Of a DNA stretch of 64,000 nt, positions 13,801 through 23,816 are shown one piece after another. The stretch spans positions 37,222,904-37,286,903 of the forward strand of contig CM037874.1 of the NCBI GenBank assembly GCA_021292105.1, read 5' to 3'. The translations under genes and the position numbers were made by a program. Source of the stretch: Anadara kagoshimensis. Taxonomy: Eukaryota; Mollusca; Bivalvia; Arcoida; Arcidae. Below the pieces are notes generated by a model that made no database searches, was not told the DNA's origin, and was given only the letters and a program-made list of their open reading frames with translations. Position 1 is the stretch's first letter, and each line of letters opens with the position of its first letter.

Positions 13801-16800
13801 CACTTAACATAGTTCTGATGTGGTTAGGGAGTCACTTAACATAGTTCTGATGTGGTTAGGGAGTCACTTAACATAGTTCTGATGTGGTTAGGGAGTCACT
13901 TAATTAACACAGTTCCAATATGGTTTTGTGGACATAATAATATAATAACAGAATATGTTAATGAATTTTTGTAATTATTTTATTTTTATTGATTCAATCA
14001 ATCAATACAGTAATTCAGCTTTCAGAGGCGGATCCAACATTTAAGTAAAGGGGGTGTATAAGATTTAAAGAGTCATTTATTTAATAAAGGCTCAAATATG
14101 GGAGCTAGCATGCTCCCCTATAAAATTGTGAGAAAATGGAACAAGCACTTGCATTTTAGTGTAAATTATGAGCTGCATTCAAGATAAAAAAAAATCTTTC
14201 ATCTGAGTGCTTTAAAGACAAATAAATTCACAAAAATGTTTCGTCAGCTACTTGGGATGTTGTGGGGTGAGGGTGGGGGGCTTAATCCTGCTTAGTCTGC
14301 CACTAGCTTTCCTAAGACTTTGACAATCAGAGTTAAATAACAGCGTGGCGTATATTGTCTTGTAACTTTCTTTATACTTCCTATAAATCTATCCACTTTG
14401 TGCATCTCTGGCTTCTGATATTCTTCAAGCTTGAACCAATGTTTTATTGATGAATTTAGATAAATAGTACAACTATGACACCTCCTATTATTATTATGAA
14501 TTAACGTCATGTGAGCTATAGTACCATAGTGCAGCATATGTGTGTGATCCATTTTTTGTAAAAATATGCAAAGGTTATTTTTAGCTTAACTGGCTATAGC
14601 CAGCTGAGCTTATGGCATGGTGAAGCCTGTGTTGGTGTATGCATCTGTAAACTTTTATCTTCTCTTCTGAAACCATTGGGATAATTGAAACCAAATTTGG
14701 TGTGAAAGGTCCCAAGGTGGAGTACCAGCAGATCAAAGTTTGTACAAAATGATCCTGTATGAAATCCAAGATGGTTGTCGTTATATAAATAGCAAAATCA
14801 CTAAAGTGGCCATTGTGCATTTAATTTTCAACCAATATTCTTGAATTTGAAATATAGAAATTAGATACCTAGCCATTTAATATACCCAGTATGTAATAGG
14901 TATTGCCAAGAAATTTTTTATTGACTCAATAATAGCAAATTATGCAAATAAGGAAAAAATTATAGCTAATTTCATGACAATCTTCTTCTTGAAAACCACT
15001 GGGCCATTTGGTTGGCAGGTTTCTAGGCGGAGGAGTTCAAAGTTTGTACAAGGCAACATTGTACAAAATTTAAGATGGCCACCATTAGTATAAATAACAA
15101 AATCACTAAAATGGCCATTGTGCATATAATTTTCCACAGATTTTCTTCAAATTTGAAATACAGAGAGTTAATACCTGGCTATTTATCTTCTCCTTGGAAA
15201 CCATTAGTTCAATTAAAATCTAAATTTGGTGTGGAAGGTCCCTAGGTGGAGTAGATCAAGGTGTGTACAAGGTGACACTGTACGAAATCCAAGATGACCC
15301 CAATTACTATACATGTATATAGCAAAATCACTTAAATGACCATTGTGCATTCAATTTCCCACAGATTTTCTTCAAATTTGAAATATAGAAAGAAGATACC
15401 TTGCCATTTAACAGGTTATTCTGAGAAATTTTTCATTGATCCAATTTGAGCAAATTATGCAAATGAGGACAAATTTTTAGCCAATTCTTTAGCAAATCTT
15501 TTCCATAGAAACCACTACGCCAATTGAAACCAAATTTTGGTTGCAGAAGGTCCATAGGTAGAGAAGATCGTAGTTGTTACAAGACCACCCTGTACGGAAT
15601 CCAAGGTGGCGCCATTACTATAAATAGCAAAATCACTAAAATGGCCATTGAGCATTCAATTTTTCTACCAATTTTTTTTCAAATTTAAAAAATAGAAAGA
15701 AGATACCTGGCTATTTAAAATATATAACAGTTTTTTCCGAGAAATGTTTTTATTGACCCAATTTTAGCAAATTATATGAAGGAGGTCAAAATTTGCTAGT
15801 TGAGCTTTACAGGCCATTTTGGGGTTCTTGTTTACAAAGAACTTTTTATAAACCTGCTTTTGGAAAAAGTATTTCCAGGATCTGTATTTGGTTAATTTAC
15901 ATGTATTTATTTTTTGTATTTCTGGGATCTGTATTTGGTTAATTTACATGTATTTATTTTTTTTGTATTTCCAGGATCTGTAATTGGTTAATTTACATGT
16001 ATTTTTTTTTTTTTTTTTTTTTTGTATTTCCAGGATCTGTAATTGATTTATTTATTTTTTTTTGTATTTTCAGGATCTGATTCTGGAGCAATCATTGGAG
16101 CTGTAGTTGGTGGTGTAGTGGTATTAATCATTGCTATTGTTGTAGCAGTTATATTGTATAGGAAAAAGAAAGCAGGTATATAGTGTATATAACGTTTATG
16201 GGAATATTGTTTAAAAAAATATCGTTGTATATCTGCATCAAATATATCACTCCATGGGAAAGCCACCTCATGATACATTATTCAACATGTGAACTCCGGA
16301 CCTTGTATTATTCCATGGATAAATGTTGATTATTTCTTAATTCTACTTGTCCAAAATAAAACCCCATTGACCAAAAAGTAAGGACACCTCTGTAGAGTTA
16401 GAAAAAGAGTAGGCTACCTCTGGCCACTAAAGAGGAGGCATTTACTGTAAACATATTTATTTTCGTGATGTACTAATTTTCGCTAATTTCATGGTCATTT
16501 GTTTGGCACGGAAATTAATAATTAAGGAAAATTATATTATGCTTATTGTGTCATTATGCATATTTCAAAAACACAAAAATTTAACTACACGGATATGTCT
16601 AAATTTCCGTAACCACTCAGTAAATACATGCAAAATTAAATATGTTTACAGTAGCTAAATTCGATTGAAACAGACTGAGCACGATAAGATAAGAAGTAGG
16701 GTCAAATTCTATTTCTGAGGGTCTAAGTTGGCCGATAAAGACCTGTTTTGACTGTATGTTGTTTAACAAAAAAAAATAATTCTACAATTTTCCATCAAAT

Positions 16801-19800
16801 CTGTGATATTAATTTTTATTATTTAAAGGTGTTCTGCTGTAGACCTGAAACCTGGACCTTCTTATTTCTCTGTTTCTGTAAGATTTTTTGGAATTATTGA
16901 GAAATTATTCTGGCATCTTGATACGTTTTTTATTGAATGAATTACTTATGTAGTCTTACTGAATTTGATGCATGCTGATTAATGATTATTTGAACCTACA
17001 GATTTGTCATACAGTGAAACTTTGATAACCAGAGTTAGAAATTACAGGCTTGCCTGACTGTCTCTCCAAGCCGGGTTAAATTTTGTTTCAGGTGGCTTAA
17101 ATTTCAATTTTGGATGCTAAAGTCTGTGTTCAAATTCAGTTCTTAAACAAAACCTAATTGTTGAAAAACTTGTGTGTTTTATGAATGATGAACCATTCAG
17201 AATGGGCTAAATTAAAATTTCGTTTTAGGCTGCTTAAAACATGTAAAGAGCAATTCTGAACACCTGATGTTTGGGTTCAAATTCTAAAATGAACATTAAT
17301 TGTTGGAAAAATTGTGTCTTATATGAAACCTGACAAGGAATTACAGCCCACCTGACTATCCAAGGTGCCTTAAATTTGTTTTTTGGGCAGCTTAGAATTC
17401 AATTCTGGACCAATGAAGCTTAGGTTCAAATTCAGTTCTAAAAACCAAAGTTGATCATTGGAAACCCTGTGAATTATTTATATTATATATGAAACATGAC
17501 TAGAAATTGCAGCCTGCCTGACTGTCCGAAGCAGGCTAGAATTTGTTTCTGACAGCTTAAAAATCAATTCTGAACTTTAGAAGTTTGAGTTCAAGTTCAA
17601 AATGCAAGTTCAATGTCGGAAATCCTTTATCTTTTAAGCAACATGATTTCTGCAGTGACTTTTCTGGACATCTATTTTAATATTGCAACATTAATATTCA
17701 TGATAATCACCATTTAATCTATAAAACATCTTGGTGTGCTCAGATTTTTAGGGAACTCCTACAGTACACTACTTCAAGTTATCTAGTTAATAAATTTTCG
17801 CTGTATGATTATTGTTTGAAATGTGAAATTTTGATATTTTTTTTTCAGCAAGAATTATTTTGTAATTGTTCCAAGTTTGATGGTTGATTATAAAGTCACG
17901 TTGATTTAATTTTCTATGAAAATATTTATTTATTTTATTTTATTTTATTTTATTTTATTTTATTTTATTTTATTTTATTTTATTTTATTTTATTTTATTT
18001 TTTTTTTTTTTTTGTGGAAGAAATTGGAATGTCAAAAAAAAAACAAAAAACAACACCAACCTTCTGCAAGCAAACTAACAAACTTTCTCACAAACTCAAG
18101 ACTGATCCTAGCATGAGAAAGTTTATCTGTCGGTGACTTGCCAAAGATAGATGGTTTTCTCCAGACACTCTGGTTTCTTCCAACATCCACGAGCGAGTAA
18201 ATATTTCACATATATCGAGATGTCCCAAGTTACAGGCGAAGGTGCAGAAATTTTGCCTGTGCATTGTGCTGATAGCATTATACAGCAGGGTTCTTTATCA
18301 TGCCAGCCCACAGTGACACGGGACCTTGTTTATTTTAAGTTCCCATCCGAAAAAACCGTGACTTTAATTTCGTATGCCGAGTGCTTGGCGAAAGAACAGT
18401 CACTACCCACTTTCATGTCTTGGGTCAGACCTGGACGGGGATGGAACCCACGACCACCTACTGACGGAGCGAGCACTCTACCAACTGAGCTACCGCAGTG
18501 GTTCCACCCAACATCCATGAGCTTACCATCTTGATATAAGTGAAGGAAGCTTGACTGGGATGTAAAACATCTTTACTTTACTCCACTTTGACATAGACTA
18601 GACGATATGCCAGTTCATGAAGGATTGTGTTATACATGTAGAGTCTGTATTTTACATTCTAATAAAAAAAGTTCAGACATGTGTTCTTTGACAACCACCA
18701 GACCTGTTATGAAGTAGTTTTTGTTTGGTCTAACATTTAGGAAAACGATAATTTGTCTTGTCAAATGACTAATAAAATTGATAAATTAAAATAACCAGTT
18801 TAAATTTATGTAATCCTCCATGCCCCACCCACCCTATGCACCAGTGTTGGCATTATCATTGAAAACCCCTTTCATAAGTGTTGACAACAGTATTGGAAAC
18901 CCCTTCATAAGTGCCACAATCAGCATATCCTTCTATGTTATCATTTTAACAACCCAACCCCCCCCCCCCCCCTAAAATTTGTAGCAGGAGGTAGATTGAC
19001 TAATCCAACAGGCCAGGGGTCAATGCAATGGGGGCTCCTAGGCCAAAAATGTTTTTCAGGCCTTCTGAAGGAAATTTTATGAATTCTTACCGGACAATTT
19101 GGAGTTAAAGGCAGTCAAATCTGACTGTTGCCTCCTTTTATGGAAAACACTGGTTGAATGTTTACCATAATTATGGTTTTTGGAATGAATACTAGTCTTT
19201 AAAATAGTCATCTGATTGTTTTTGTTTTCTGTCTAATGTTACATTTAGTTTCCCATTTAGTAGAGACCACTGCAGTAGCTCAGTTGGTAGAGTGCTCACC
19301 CCATAAGTGGGAGGTCATGGGTTCGAACCCTGACCAGGTCTGACCCAAGACTTGAAAGTGGGTAGTGACTGATGGGAACTTAAAATAAACGATGTCCAGT
19401 GTCATGGTGGGCTTGGCATGCTGAAGAACCCTGCTGTATAATGCCATCAGTGCAACACACAGGCAAAATTTTCGCACCTTCACCTATAGCTGGAGACATC
19501 TCAATATAAGTGAAATATTCTTGACTGGGATGTTGAACACCTTTACTAAACTCAACTCGACTCCCATTTAGTAGAAAAGGATTGGTTTTTAGTTAGTGAA
19601 TCATTGCAATTAAATGTCATTATTTTTGCTTACAATATCATTTTGCATGTAATTAAAAGCATGTATAAATGATCATTTTGCATTGTGAAATATATCTGAA
19701 ATTTTTACCTGATTTTGACTGAATGAAAATGTTCAAGCTGAAGCATCTTAGTCCAAACATTTGTTGTGTTTTAATAAATTTTCGAAAATACAGTAACACC

Positions 19801-21567
19801 TTAAATAATGCAGCCACTCTTTGTTAAGTCAAGTTTTTGCATTCTAAAGGGTGTTGATTATAAATGGGAGAGCTGCCAACCCTATTTTGTGTAATTGCGG
19901 GTTCGACGGAGATCCATCCAAATCAGGTGCGTTGGGCACTGCCAAGCTGGTTGCACCAACCCTGGAAAAACATTTTTAATTAGATTCAAAATGGTGCATA
20001 TTGTGTGATTTCACAGAGAAATAGATCCAGTAGATGCTTACTGTGATTTTTCTTCCCCTACCATCGCAAAATTAATCCTGATTACATCCCAAGTACACCA
20101 ATGTAATAACTCAAATTTGCTGCAATCACATGTGGATTTGAGTGGTAATGTAAATACTGAAACTATACGGTCATTTGCGGGTCAGTCCTCATCTGGGAGG
20201 GTCAGCATGAATTCATGTGTAAATGCGGATTGGACCCGCAGGTTACGGTTTAGTTGGCAGTTCTGAAATGCAGAGAGACTTGTAAAGAAAAACATAAAAT
20301 AAATGGATTTTGGACTTAGGAATGCTGTAGCCTTAAGTGAATCGTCAATGCTATTGTGGACAGGGGGGGGGGGGGATATAAAATGAGGTTTTACTGTATT
20401 TTTAATGAGTTTGAGTATCAAGCATCACGAGTGGAACGTTCGTTCTTCATGTTCTAATAGAGAAAACCTGTCATACTCACAAAGGTTTACTAACTAACAA
20501 TCAGTGCATTTAAACATGCAGTTTTGCATTTTAACATGTGATTTACTTCAGATTGCTTCATTATGTCATACTAGTATTTATATCAATTCATTTTATGAGG
20601 TTTGTACAATGTATATATATATTGTAGATGTAGTTAATATATTTGTCTCAGTTTATCAATTTTTTTCATCAATTTCCACATCATTTCATGTACATATTGG
20701 ACTGTGGCTCGAGGTACTGTACATACAGGTAAATCTTTGACTGGGTACATGGGGATTTGTAACCAGCTGAAAACTGATATCCTGTAAAACATGAAATTTT
20801 CGTGTGCATGTTATTTTCGCTTAATTCGCAAGTTCATAAAAAATCGGGAAAATAAATTTGATCGAATAAATATGAATGGACTGTTCTCGATTATTATGGT
20901 ATAAATATATAAGCACGTAAACACTGTCAGAAAATAATAAAATGTACCGGAAGTTACAGTAACTGTTCGGAACACACTGGGGTTTTTGTCTTGAGATGAA
21001 TTAATACTTTATTATAAAACACGGTTCACAGGTGAGTACAGGTGGAGTTGTACATACAAACAGGCAATTTTACGTACATACCTACGACTTTAACATGAGG
21101 GGATCACGATGGGATTGGGCTGGCAACGGGATATCGCGAAAATTTCATGCCGCAAAATGACTTTGATACAAATATCGCGAAAAATATCATGCCGCGAAAA
21201 TAAAGTGTTGTACAGTTACGTATATTGTTATCCTTCAAGTAAATTTATGGTCGACATGCCAGGGTACAATGAACTATATTCGTGAATCTGCTGGTTACAT
21301 ATTAACTGCATGTGATGTGTAGCAGTAAAATTTAAGCAACTCGTACATCCTGGGAGTCCATCTTGCTCATTTTTTTCATTTCATAGTATATTCACTTTAT
21401 TCAACTTCCAGACTTATTTATTCTTATCTTATGATAGACAGAAAAGATGGAAATATCTTATGATAGAAAGAAAAAAGATGGAAATATTTAATTAATTCTG
21501 TTTCTCTTCTATTTTTTTTGTAGAAAAAAGTGACTATCATCCAACAGCTACAGGAGACCGAGTCTAA
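1535..21567 (+). CDS. Single-pass type I membrane protein with Ig-like ectodomain (3' part of gene; span of four exons)
   Basis: Gene span. Four exons join in one frame: 1535-1670, 2963-2995, 16074-16175, 21524-21567 (stop TAA 21565-21567). The first visible exon encodes a cysteine-bearing segment with the motif E-S-G-T-Y-T-C, which fits the Ig-fold D/E-x-G-x-Y-x-C signature around the second conserved cysteine. Exons 2 and early 3 encode a stalk rich in Thr, Asp, Ser and Gly. Exon 3 supplies one strongly hydrophobic helix (GAIIGAVVGGVVVLIIAIVV and on) followed by a basic stop-transfer Y-R-K-K-K. The last exon gives a 14-residue cytoplasmic tail ending in T-G-D-R-V. All junctions after the first are phase 1, typical of extracellular-module genes. 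Upstream exons (signal peptide, other domains) are off the left edge. Probable role: cell-surface adhesion or recognition; ligand unknown. The reading frame and splice sites are directly visible; the Ig assignment is inference from one motif. Confidence 0.75.
1770..2690. repeat. 62-bp minisatellite derived from a MITE end
   Basis: About 14 tandem units with a 62-bp period (for example GGCCACCTTTATATAAAG at 1932 and again at 1994), unit core GACCACCTGTCCATCAAGAC. The unit matches the terminal region of the CAGTCAAACCTG MITE family found elsewhere in the window, so the array looks like an amplified transposon end. Outer units at both edges are more diverged than central ones. Confidence 0.85.
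2963..2995 (+). CDS. Exon: short Asp/Thr/Gly stalk
   Basis: Acceptor TTTTTTCACAG before 2963, donor CCGG|GTAAG after 2995. 33 nt, phase 1 on both sides, encoding D-T-G-T-N-T-D-S-G-D-P. Because its length is a multiple of three it can be skipped without changing the frame. Phase agreement with both neighbours supports it. Confidence 0.72.
3136..3595. repeat. Direct duplication of about 95 bp
   Basis: The stretch 3136-3235 (CAATGATACCAAATATGATC core, ending GTTCCCCTACCCC) recurs at about 3502-3590 with few changes. Both copies are non-coding; they lie in the large intron. Confidence 0.7.
3788..4001. repeat. Foldback MITE-like element
   Basis: Long imperfect inverted repeat: the left arm starts near AGAAGATGTACATG and contains TAGTTTCTACAAACACT; the right arm contains GTTTGTAGAAACTA and ends near ATACATCTTC. 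No coding content. Confidence 0.7.
4362..4860 (+). repeat. Interspersed repeat family R1, interrupted by a SINE
   Basis: Starts near GGGTGTAGCTAGCTTAACTG, continues with AGAGCACCTGACCTTACTTC, then after the SINE with CCTGGTGGGAGTTCATGTGT. Diverged copies occur at 23156-23330, 56552-56660 and 61583-61760, which shows it is an old dispersed repeat and gives the empty-site state for the SINE. Confidence 0.75.
4425..4720 (+). mobile_element. tRNA-derived SINE (family S1) with 12-bp target duplication
   Basis: 296-bp element bounded by a perfect direct repeat TGACCTTACTTC (4413-4424 and 4721-4732). The head is tRNA-like with box A (GTGGCCTAGTGGTTAAGG) and box B (GGGTTTGATCCC); the body contains TTGAGCAAGACACTTAA; the 3' end has a short TTTAACTT tandem tail. 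It is non-autonomous and has inserted into repeat R1. Confidence 0.9.
4861..7180. other. Intronic sequence without recognised gene
   Basis: AT-rich. I see no exon with matching phase and splice sites. The only structured element is the palindrome at 6113-6169. Confidence 0.5.
6113..6169. repeat. Nested palindrome (dumbbell-like hairpin)
   Basis: Outer arms CTACAGC/GCTGTAG, then ACGCTG/CAGCGT, and an inner hairpin GCTTAC-GATA-GTAAGC, all within 57 nt. It is more GC-rich than its surroundings. Confidence 0.65.
7180..8360. repeat. GAT/ATG trinucleotide microsatellite field
   Basis: About 1.2 kb dominated by (GAT)n tracts, broken by recurring longer motifs such as GTGACATGAGTAAAT and GACATGAGTTCTGCTGCTGC, i.e. 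a higher-order pattern of microsatellite plus spacer. It produces low-complexity open frames (Met/Asp/His/Ser runs) on both strands that are not genes. Confidence 0.9.
9366..9820. mobile_element. MITE family M2 carrying a nested MITE (M3)
   Basis: Terminal inverted repeats: left AACAACATTGACCTG with CTTGACCTTT, right AAAGGTCAAG with GAGGTCAATGTT. Without the nested 9448-9676 element it is about 226 bp, close to the uninterrupted copies at 10173-10416 and 57768-57962. Confidence 0.75.
9448..9676. mobile_element. MITE family M3 nested in M2
   Basis: Left end AGGTTCGTACAGGCCTGG followed by AAAGTCCTTAAATTT; right end AAAGTCCTTAAATTTAGAG to TGTATGAACCCTGG, the inverted partner. A second, longer copy lies at 25889-26308 with termini CAGGGTTCG and CGAACCCTG. 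Ends of the CAGGG type suggest a hAT-like origin (inference). Confidence 0.7.
9981..10014. repeat. Poly-T tract
   Basis: Nearly pure T run following G/T-rich sequence; low complexity, and the source of Lys- and Phe-rich spurious frames. Confidence 0.8.
10173..10416. mobile_element. MITE family M2, complete copy
   Basis: Termini TATAGGTAAACAACTTTGAC and its inverted partner GTCAATGTTATTACCTATA, with CCGCTTGACCTTT / AAAGGTCAAACGG inside. About 244 bp, no coding content. Confidence 0.8.
10758..10885. mobile_element. MITE family M1 fragment
   Basis: Begins ACTGTCAAACCTGCTTTTAA and carries the TATATAAGGGCCACCTG and TTTATTCATGTTATTT signatures of the family; the right end is missing. Confidence 0.65.
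11447..11828 (+). mobile_element. tRNA-derived SINE (family S2) with 13-bp target duplication
   Basis: 382-bp element between perfect direct repeats CTATGTGGCATTC (11434-11446 and 11829-11841). tRNA-like head with box A GTGGCCTAATGGATAAG and box B GAGTTCGAGTCCC; the tail is GCGACGTTAAGCAACATTCA followed by AACCAACCAA. Contains an internal G run (11602-11613). Confidence 0.9.
11875..13912. repeat. 32-bp satellite array, about 63 identical units
   Basis: Exact 32-bp period: CACTTAACAT begins at 11881 and recurs every 32 bp to 13865 (63 starts), with a diverged last unit at 13897. Unit includes TCACTTAACATAGTTCTGAT and GTGGTTAGGGAG. Read by eye, the units look identical, which implies very recent expansion or homogenisation. 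Each unit contains one TTAGGG. No spacers, so not a CRISPR array. Confidence 0.97.
13913..14581. other. Intronic sequence, nothing recognised
   Basis: AT-rich sequence following the 32-bp array; no exon, no clear repeat ends. Confidence 0.5.
14582..15830. repeat. Interspersed repeat with internal tandem units (family R3)
   Basis: Begins AGCTTAACTGGCTATAGCCA. Contains four diverged internal copies of a unit bearing AAATCACTAAAATGGCCATT and CAAATTATGCAAAT, spaced roughly 220-310 bp (about 14785, 15100, 15325, 15625). Non-coding. Confidence 0.7.
15865..16073 (+). repeat. Tandem copies of the splice acceptor upstream of the TM exon
   Basis: The acceptor context TTTGTATTTCCAGGATCTG recurs before the real one: sites at about 15878, 15924 (CTGG variant, dead AG), 15974, 16033 and finally 16073. 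Copies are spaced about 40-60 bp and separated by TTGGTTAATTTACATGTATT. The decoys share the first six exon bases GATCTG and then hit TAA or diverge. The last copy is the one joined to the open transmembrane exon. Confidence 0.85.
16074..16175 (+). CDS. Exon: transmembrane helix and stop-transfer
   Basis: Acceptor TTTTCAG before 16074, donor GCAG|GTATAT after 16175. 102 nt, phase 1 at both ends, encoding S-D-S-G then a single hydrophobic helix of about 22-24 residues and Y-R-K-K-K-A. Symmetrical phase means skipping would keep the frame and remove the membrane anchor. Confidence 0.85.
17035..17640. repeat. Diverged tandem repeat, about 150-160 bp units
   Basis: Four imperfect copies of a unit containing GCCTGACTGTC..., TTAAATTTTGTTTCAGG and TTCAAATTCAGTTCT, in the last intron of the membrane-protein gene. 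Non-coding. Confidence 0.7.
17926..18013. repeat. TTTTA pentanucleotide microsatellite
   Basis: About 15 uninterrupted TATTT units followed by a poly-T run. Confidence 0.95.
18194..18507 (-). mobile_element. tRNA-derived SINE (family S3), minus strand
   Basis: Reverse complement starts with the tRNA-like head GGTAGCTCAGTTGGTAGAGT and box B GGGTTCCATCCC, and ends with the family tail near GATATATGTGAAATATTTAC. Flanked by an imperfect 14-bp direct repeat, CCAACATCCACGAG (18180-18193) and CCAACATCCATGAG (18508-18521), one mismatch. The flanks resemble the tail of another short repeat, so this is a nested insertion. Confidence 0.85.
19265..19561 (+). mobile_element. tRNA-derived SINE (family S3) with perfect 14-bp target duplication
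   Basis: Best reference copy of S3: 297 bp between TCCCATTTAGTAGA repeats (19251-19264 and 19562-19575). Head GTAGCTCAGTTGGTAGAGTG with box B GGGTTCGAACCC; body contains GGGAACTTAAAATAAACGAT and CCCTGCTGTATAATGCCATC; tail ATATTCTTGACTGGGATGTT. Confidence 0.92.
19576..21523. other. Last intron, no gene recognised
   Basis: AT-rich with a G run near 20360. Nothing with exon character was found up to the acceptor at 21523. Confidence 0.5.
21524..21567 (+). CDS. Terminal coding exon: cytoplasmic tail and stop
   Basis: Acceptor ATTTTTTTTGTAG before 21524; phase 1 entry completes a Glu codon, then K-S-D-Y-H-P-T-A-T-G-D-R-V and TAA. The tail is very short and contains one tyrosine (S-D-Y-H) that could be a signalling site (inference). 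3' UTR follows; the polyadenylation site cannot be fixed from sequence alone. Confidence 0.75.
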
Positions 21568-21647
21568 AGATATACTTGGTATACATCATAGACTGGATCC
21601 CAGCTTTTTTAGTACTCTATTTCTAATCTAGAGTTATATTATAGTGT

Positions 21648-21857
21648 ATACTGTACAGACCTGTTGAAAGTTTAACAATTACCTAACAAATTAGTGTCGA
21701 ATCGCCAGCTCATTTCGGCGCATTTTGTTAGCTATATTTTGGTTTTAGTTGCTATCGATCTCTTACTATAGCTATGGATATCTCGAACTCTAAAGTGCTG
21801 AGCTAAAGAATGTTTTCCTTAGCTCAGTGTTAAACTTTCTACAGGCCTGTACTGTAT
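21648..21857. mobile_element. MITE family M6 in the presumed 3' UTR
   Basis: Inverted ends: TGTACAGACCTGTTGAAAGT with TTTAACA, and TGTTAAACTTTCTACAGGCC with TGTACTGTA. A second copy is at 50245-50450 and an interrupted one at about 58245-58630. Confidence 0.75.
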
Positions 21858-22333
21858 AGCGGATTTCTTAATACAGCTGTTATATTTTAGATACAGCATT
21901 CCAGCTGACGGAAAAATATTCTGAATTTTTTTTTTAAATTGGTCATTTCGTCAGAAAAATATTTTGTAACCAGAAGAATATTTTGAATTCTTAGAGCAAG
22001 GAGAAGATTTTTCTTTCTTAAGCAAGGAGAATATTTTTCTTTCTGATTATTTTGATTTCTAAAGTGAGGAGAATATTTTTCTTTCTAAAGCAAGAAGAAT
22101 AGCTTTGAATTCTAAAACAAGACGAATATTTTTATTTATAAGGTGCATCATTTTATTAGAAGAATATTTGTAGATTCTAAAAAGTAAAAGGTCCGTATAA
22201 AATTGATCAACTTTAAGATTACAAAGAAAGAGAAAATAATATTTTGAAGCCACTGATAAAATTTCTATGATCTTGGTCAAACAATTATATTGAATGTTGA
22301 AAAGAAGATCTATCTTTATTGCTTGTGTGTGTA

Positions 22334-22334
22334 T

Positions 22335-22368
<34 letters not shown>
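22334..22368. repeat. GA dinucleotide microsatellite
   Basis: (GA)n with one AAAG interruption. Confidence 0.95.
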
Positions 22369-23155
22369 ATCTGTTACGGTGCTTCAAATTGATGTTTGGT
22401 CAGTGCTGGTGGTAGGGTCATCACCCAAAAGGATTTAGAAGTGGCAAAAAATTATTATTTTTAGTTTGCATGGCAACATGTATTTCAATGCAGACATTAA
22501 TTTTTGATGTTTTGCAGCATTAATTTTTCTGCATGAAGCAAAGGTCAAAAGCTGAAAGGTCAAGGCAACAGTTTTTATGGGGAAAAAAACAACTTTTAAT
22601 CAAAATATCACCAGTATGGACCACTAAGTCTCAAACACTGAACCAATAATACTGATGTTTAGTGAGTGAGTGATTGAAGTGAAGCTGTAGAACAAGAGTG
22701 TGAATACATGTGTTATTTTTTAATGCTGCCATTGTCTTTTTAAATTGACTTTTGACATTTTTAATCAATGTTTGATGTATTATGTATAAAGTTTTAGTTT
22801 TAACAGGGTAAGATACTTTCTGTCTTACCCTAGAGTAGATACAAGCTACACACCCTATGTAACAATATTACTTCATTTGTGATGCCAACAATTGAGATTC
22901 TGACGTCAGTGGTTGCAATGAAAACAATGTATTTTTGCCTAGTTTTGGGATATTTTTTACCATAAAAGTTTTACAATACAGAAATATATTGATATGGGAG
23001 AAAAAGAATCAACCACTCACTGTATGGTAGAGGGGACATCAAAATCTCAATCCTATTAGTAAGATTCCTCAGACTTCAGTAAGCTTTGTCAAAAATATAA
23101 AGAAACTTGCCACCCTTCAAAGGAATTTTCTTTCACACAATTTTGATTATACACC

Positions 23156-23330
23156 TGACGGGTGTAGCTAGCTAAACAGAAGGTGCTTACCCTTCCTGAG
23201 CACCCGGCCTCACTTCCCTAGTGAAAGATCACGTGTCTAACCTAATTTGTCAGTTCCAAAGTTTTTACTTTGCTCTGGATTGTGTTTCGGACATGAATTA
23301 GTATGTTTGTTTTTGGTTGATTACCTATGC
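23156..23330 (+). repeat. Interspersed repeat R1, uninterrupted copy
   Basis: GGGTGTAGCTAGCTAAACAG, GAGCACCCGGCCTCACTTCC and GATCACGTGTCTAACCTAAT in order; the same order as at 4362-4860 but without the SINE. Confidence 0.7.
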
Positions 23331-23623
23331 TATTGATAAATATTTTGGCAGTATGCATGATTTATGCTACTTCATGTTATCCTCGGAGAAAATATTTGAC
23401 CATATTTTATTTCTGAAGGACATTTTATTTTAACTTCATTTATTTGTGAAATTTGTTCAGCATAACAAGACTGTGCAGATAAATATCTGGCATAATCATG
23501 ATAATTTAAGGTAAAAGGGTGTTATCAGTCATGGGAAAAAAAACATCGGCAATTATCAACGTCAGTTTCTCAGATTGTCACACAAAACAAATGAAGAATG
23601 GTTATTGCTTGACGTGGTACATA

Positions 23624-23802
23624 CAGTCAAACCTGTCTATAAAGGCCACCCAAGGAAACCAGTAAAAGTGGCCTTTATTGACAGGTGACCTTTATATACA
23701 TATTCAAATAATATGAATAAAGAACAATTAGGATAAAATTCTACTGGGCTTTAGAAGCAGGTGACCCTTATATAGAGGTGGCCTTTAAGGCAGGTTTGAC
23801 TG
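23624..23802. mobile_element. MITE family M1, complete copy
   Basis: 179 bp between TA dinucleotides, ends CAGTCAAACCTGTCTATAAA and GGCAGGTTTGACTG. Inner signature GGCCTTTATTGACAGG and ATGAATAAAGAACAATT. The TA flanks and TIR length fit a Tc1/mariner-type MITE (inference). Confidence 0.85.
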
Positions 23803-23816
23803 TAATATTAAGCATA

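Noticed and set aside
11875..13912. CRISPR-like array (32-bp direct repeats)
   Set aside because: Units are contiguous and identical with no unique spacers, and the setting is a eukaryotic intron.
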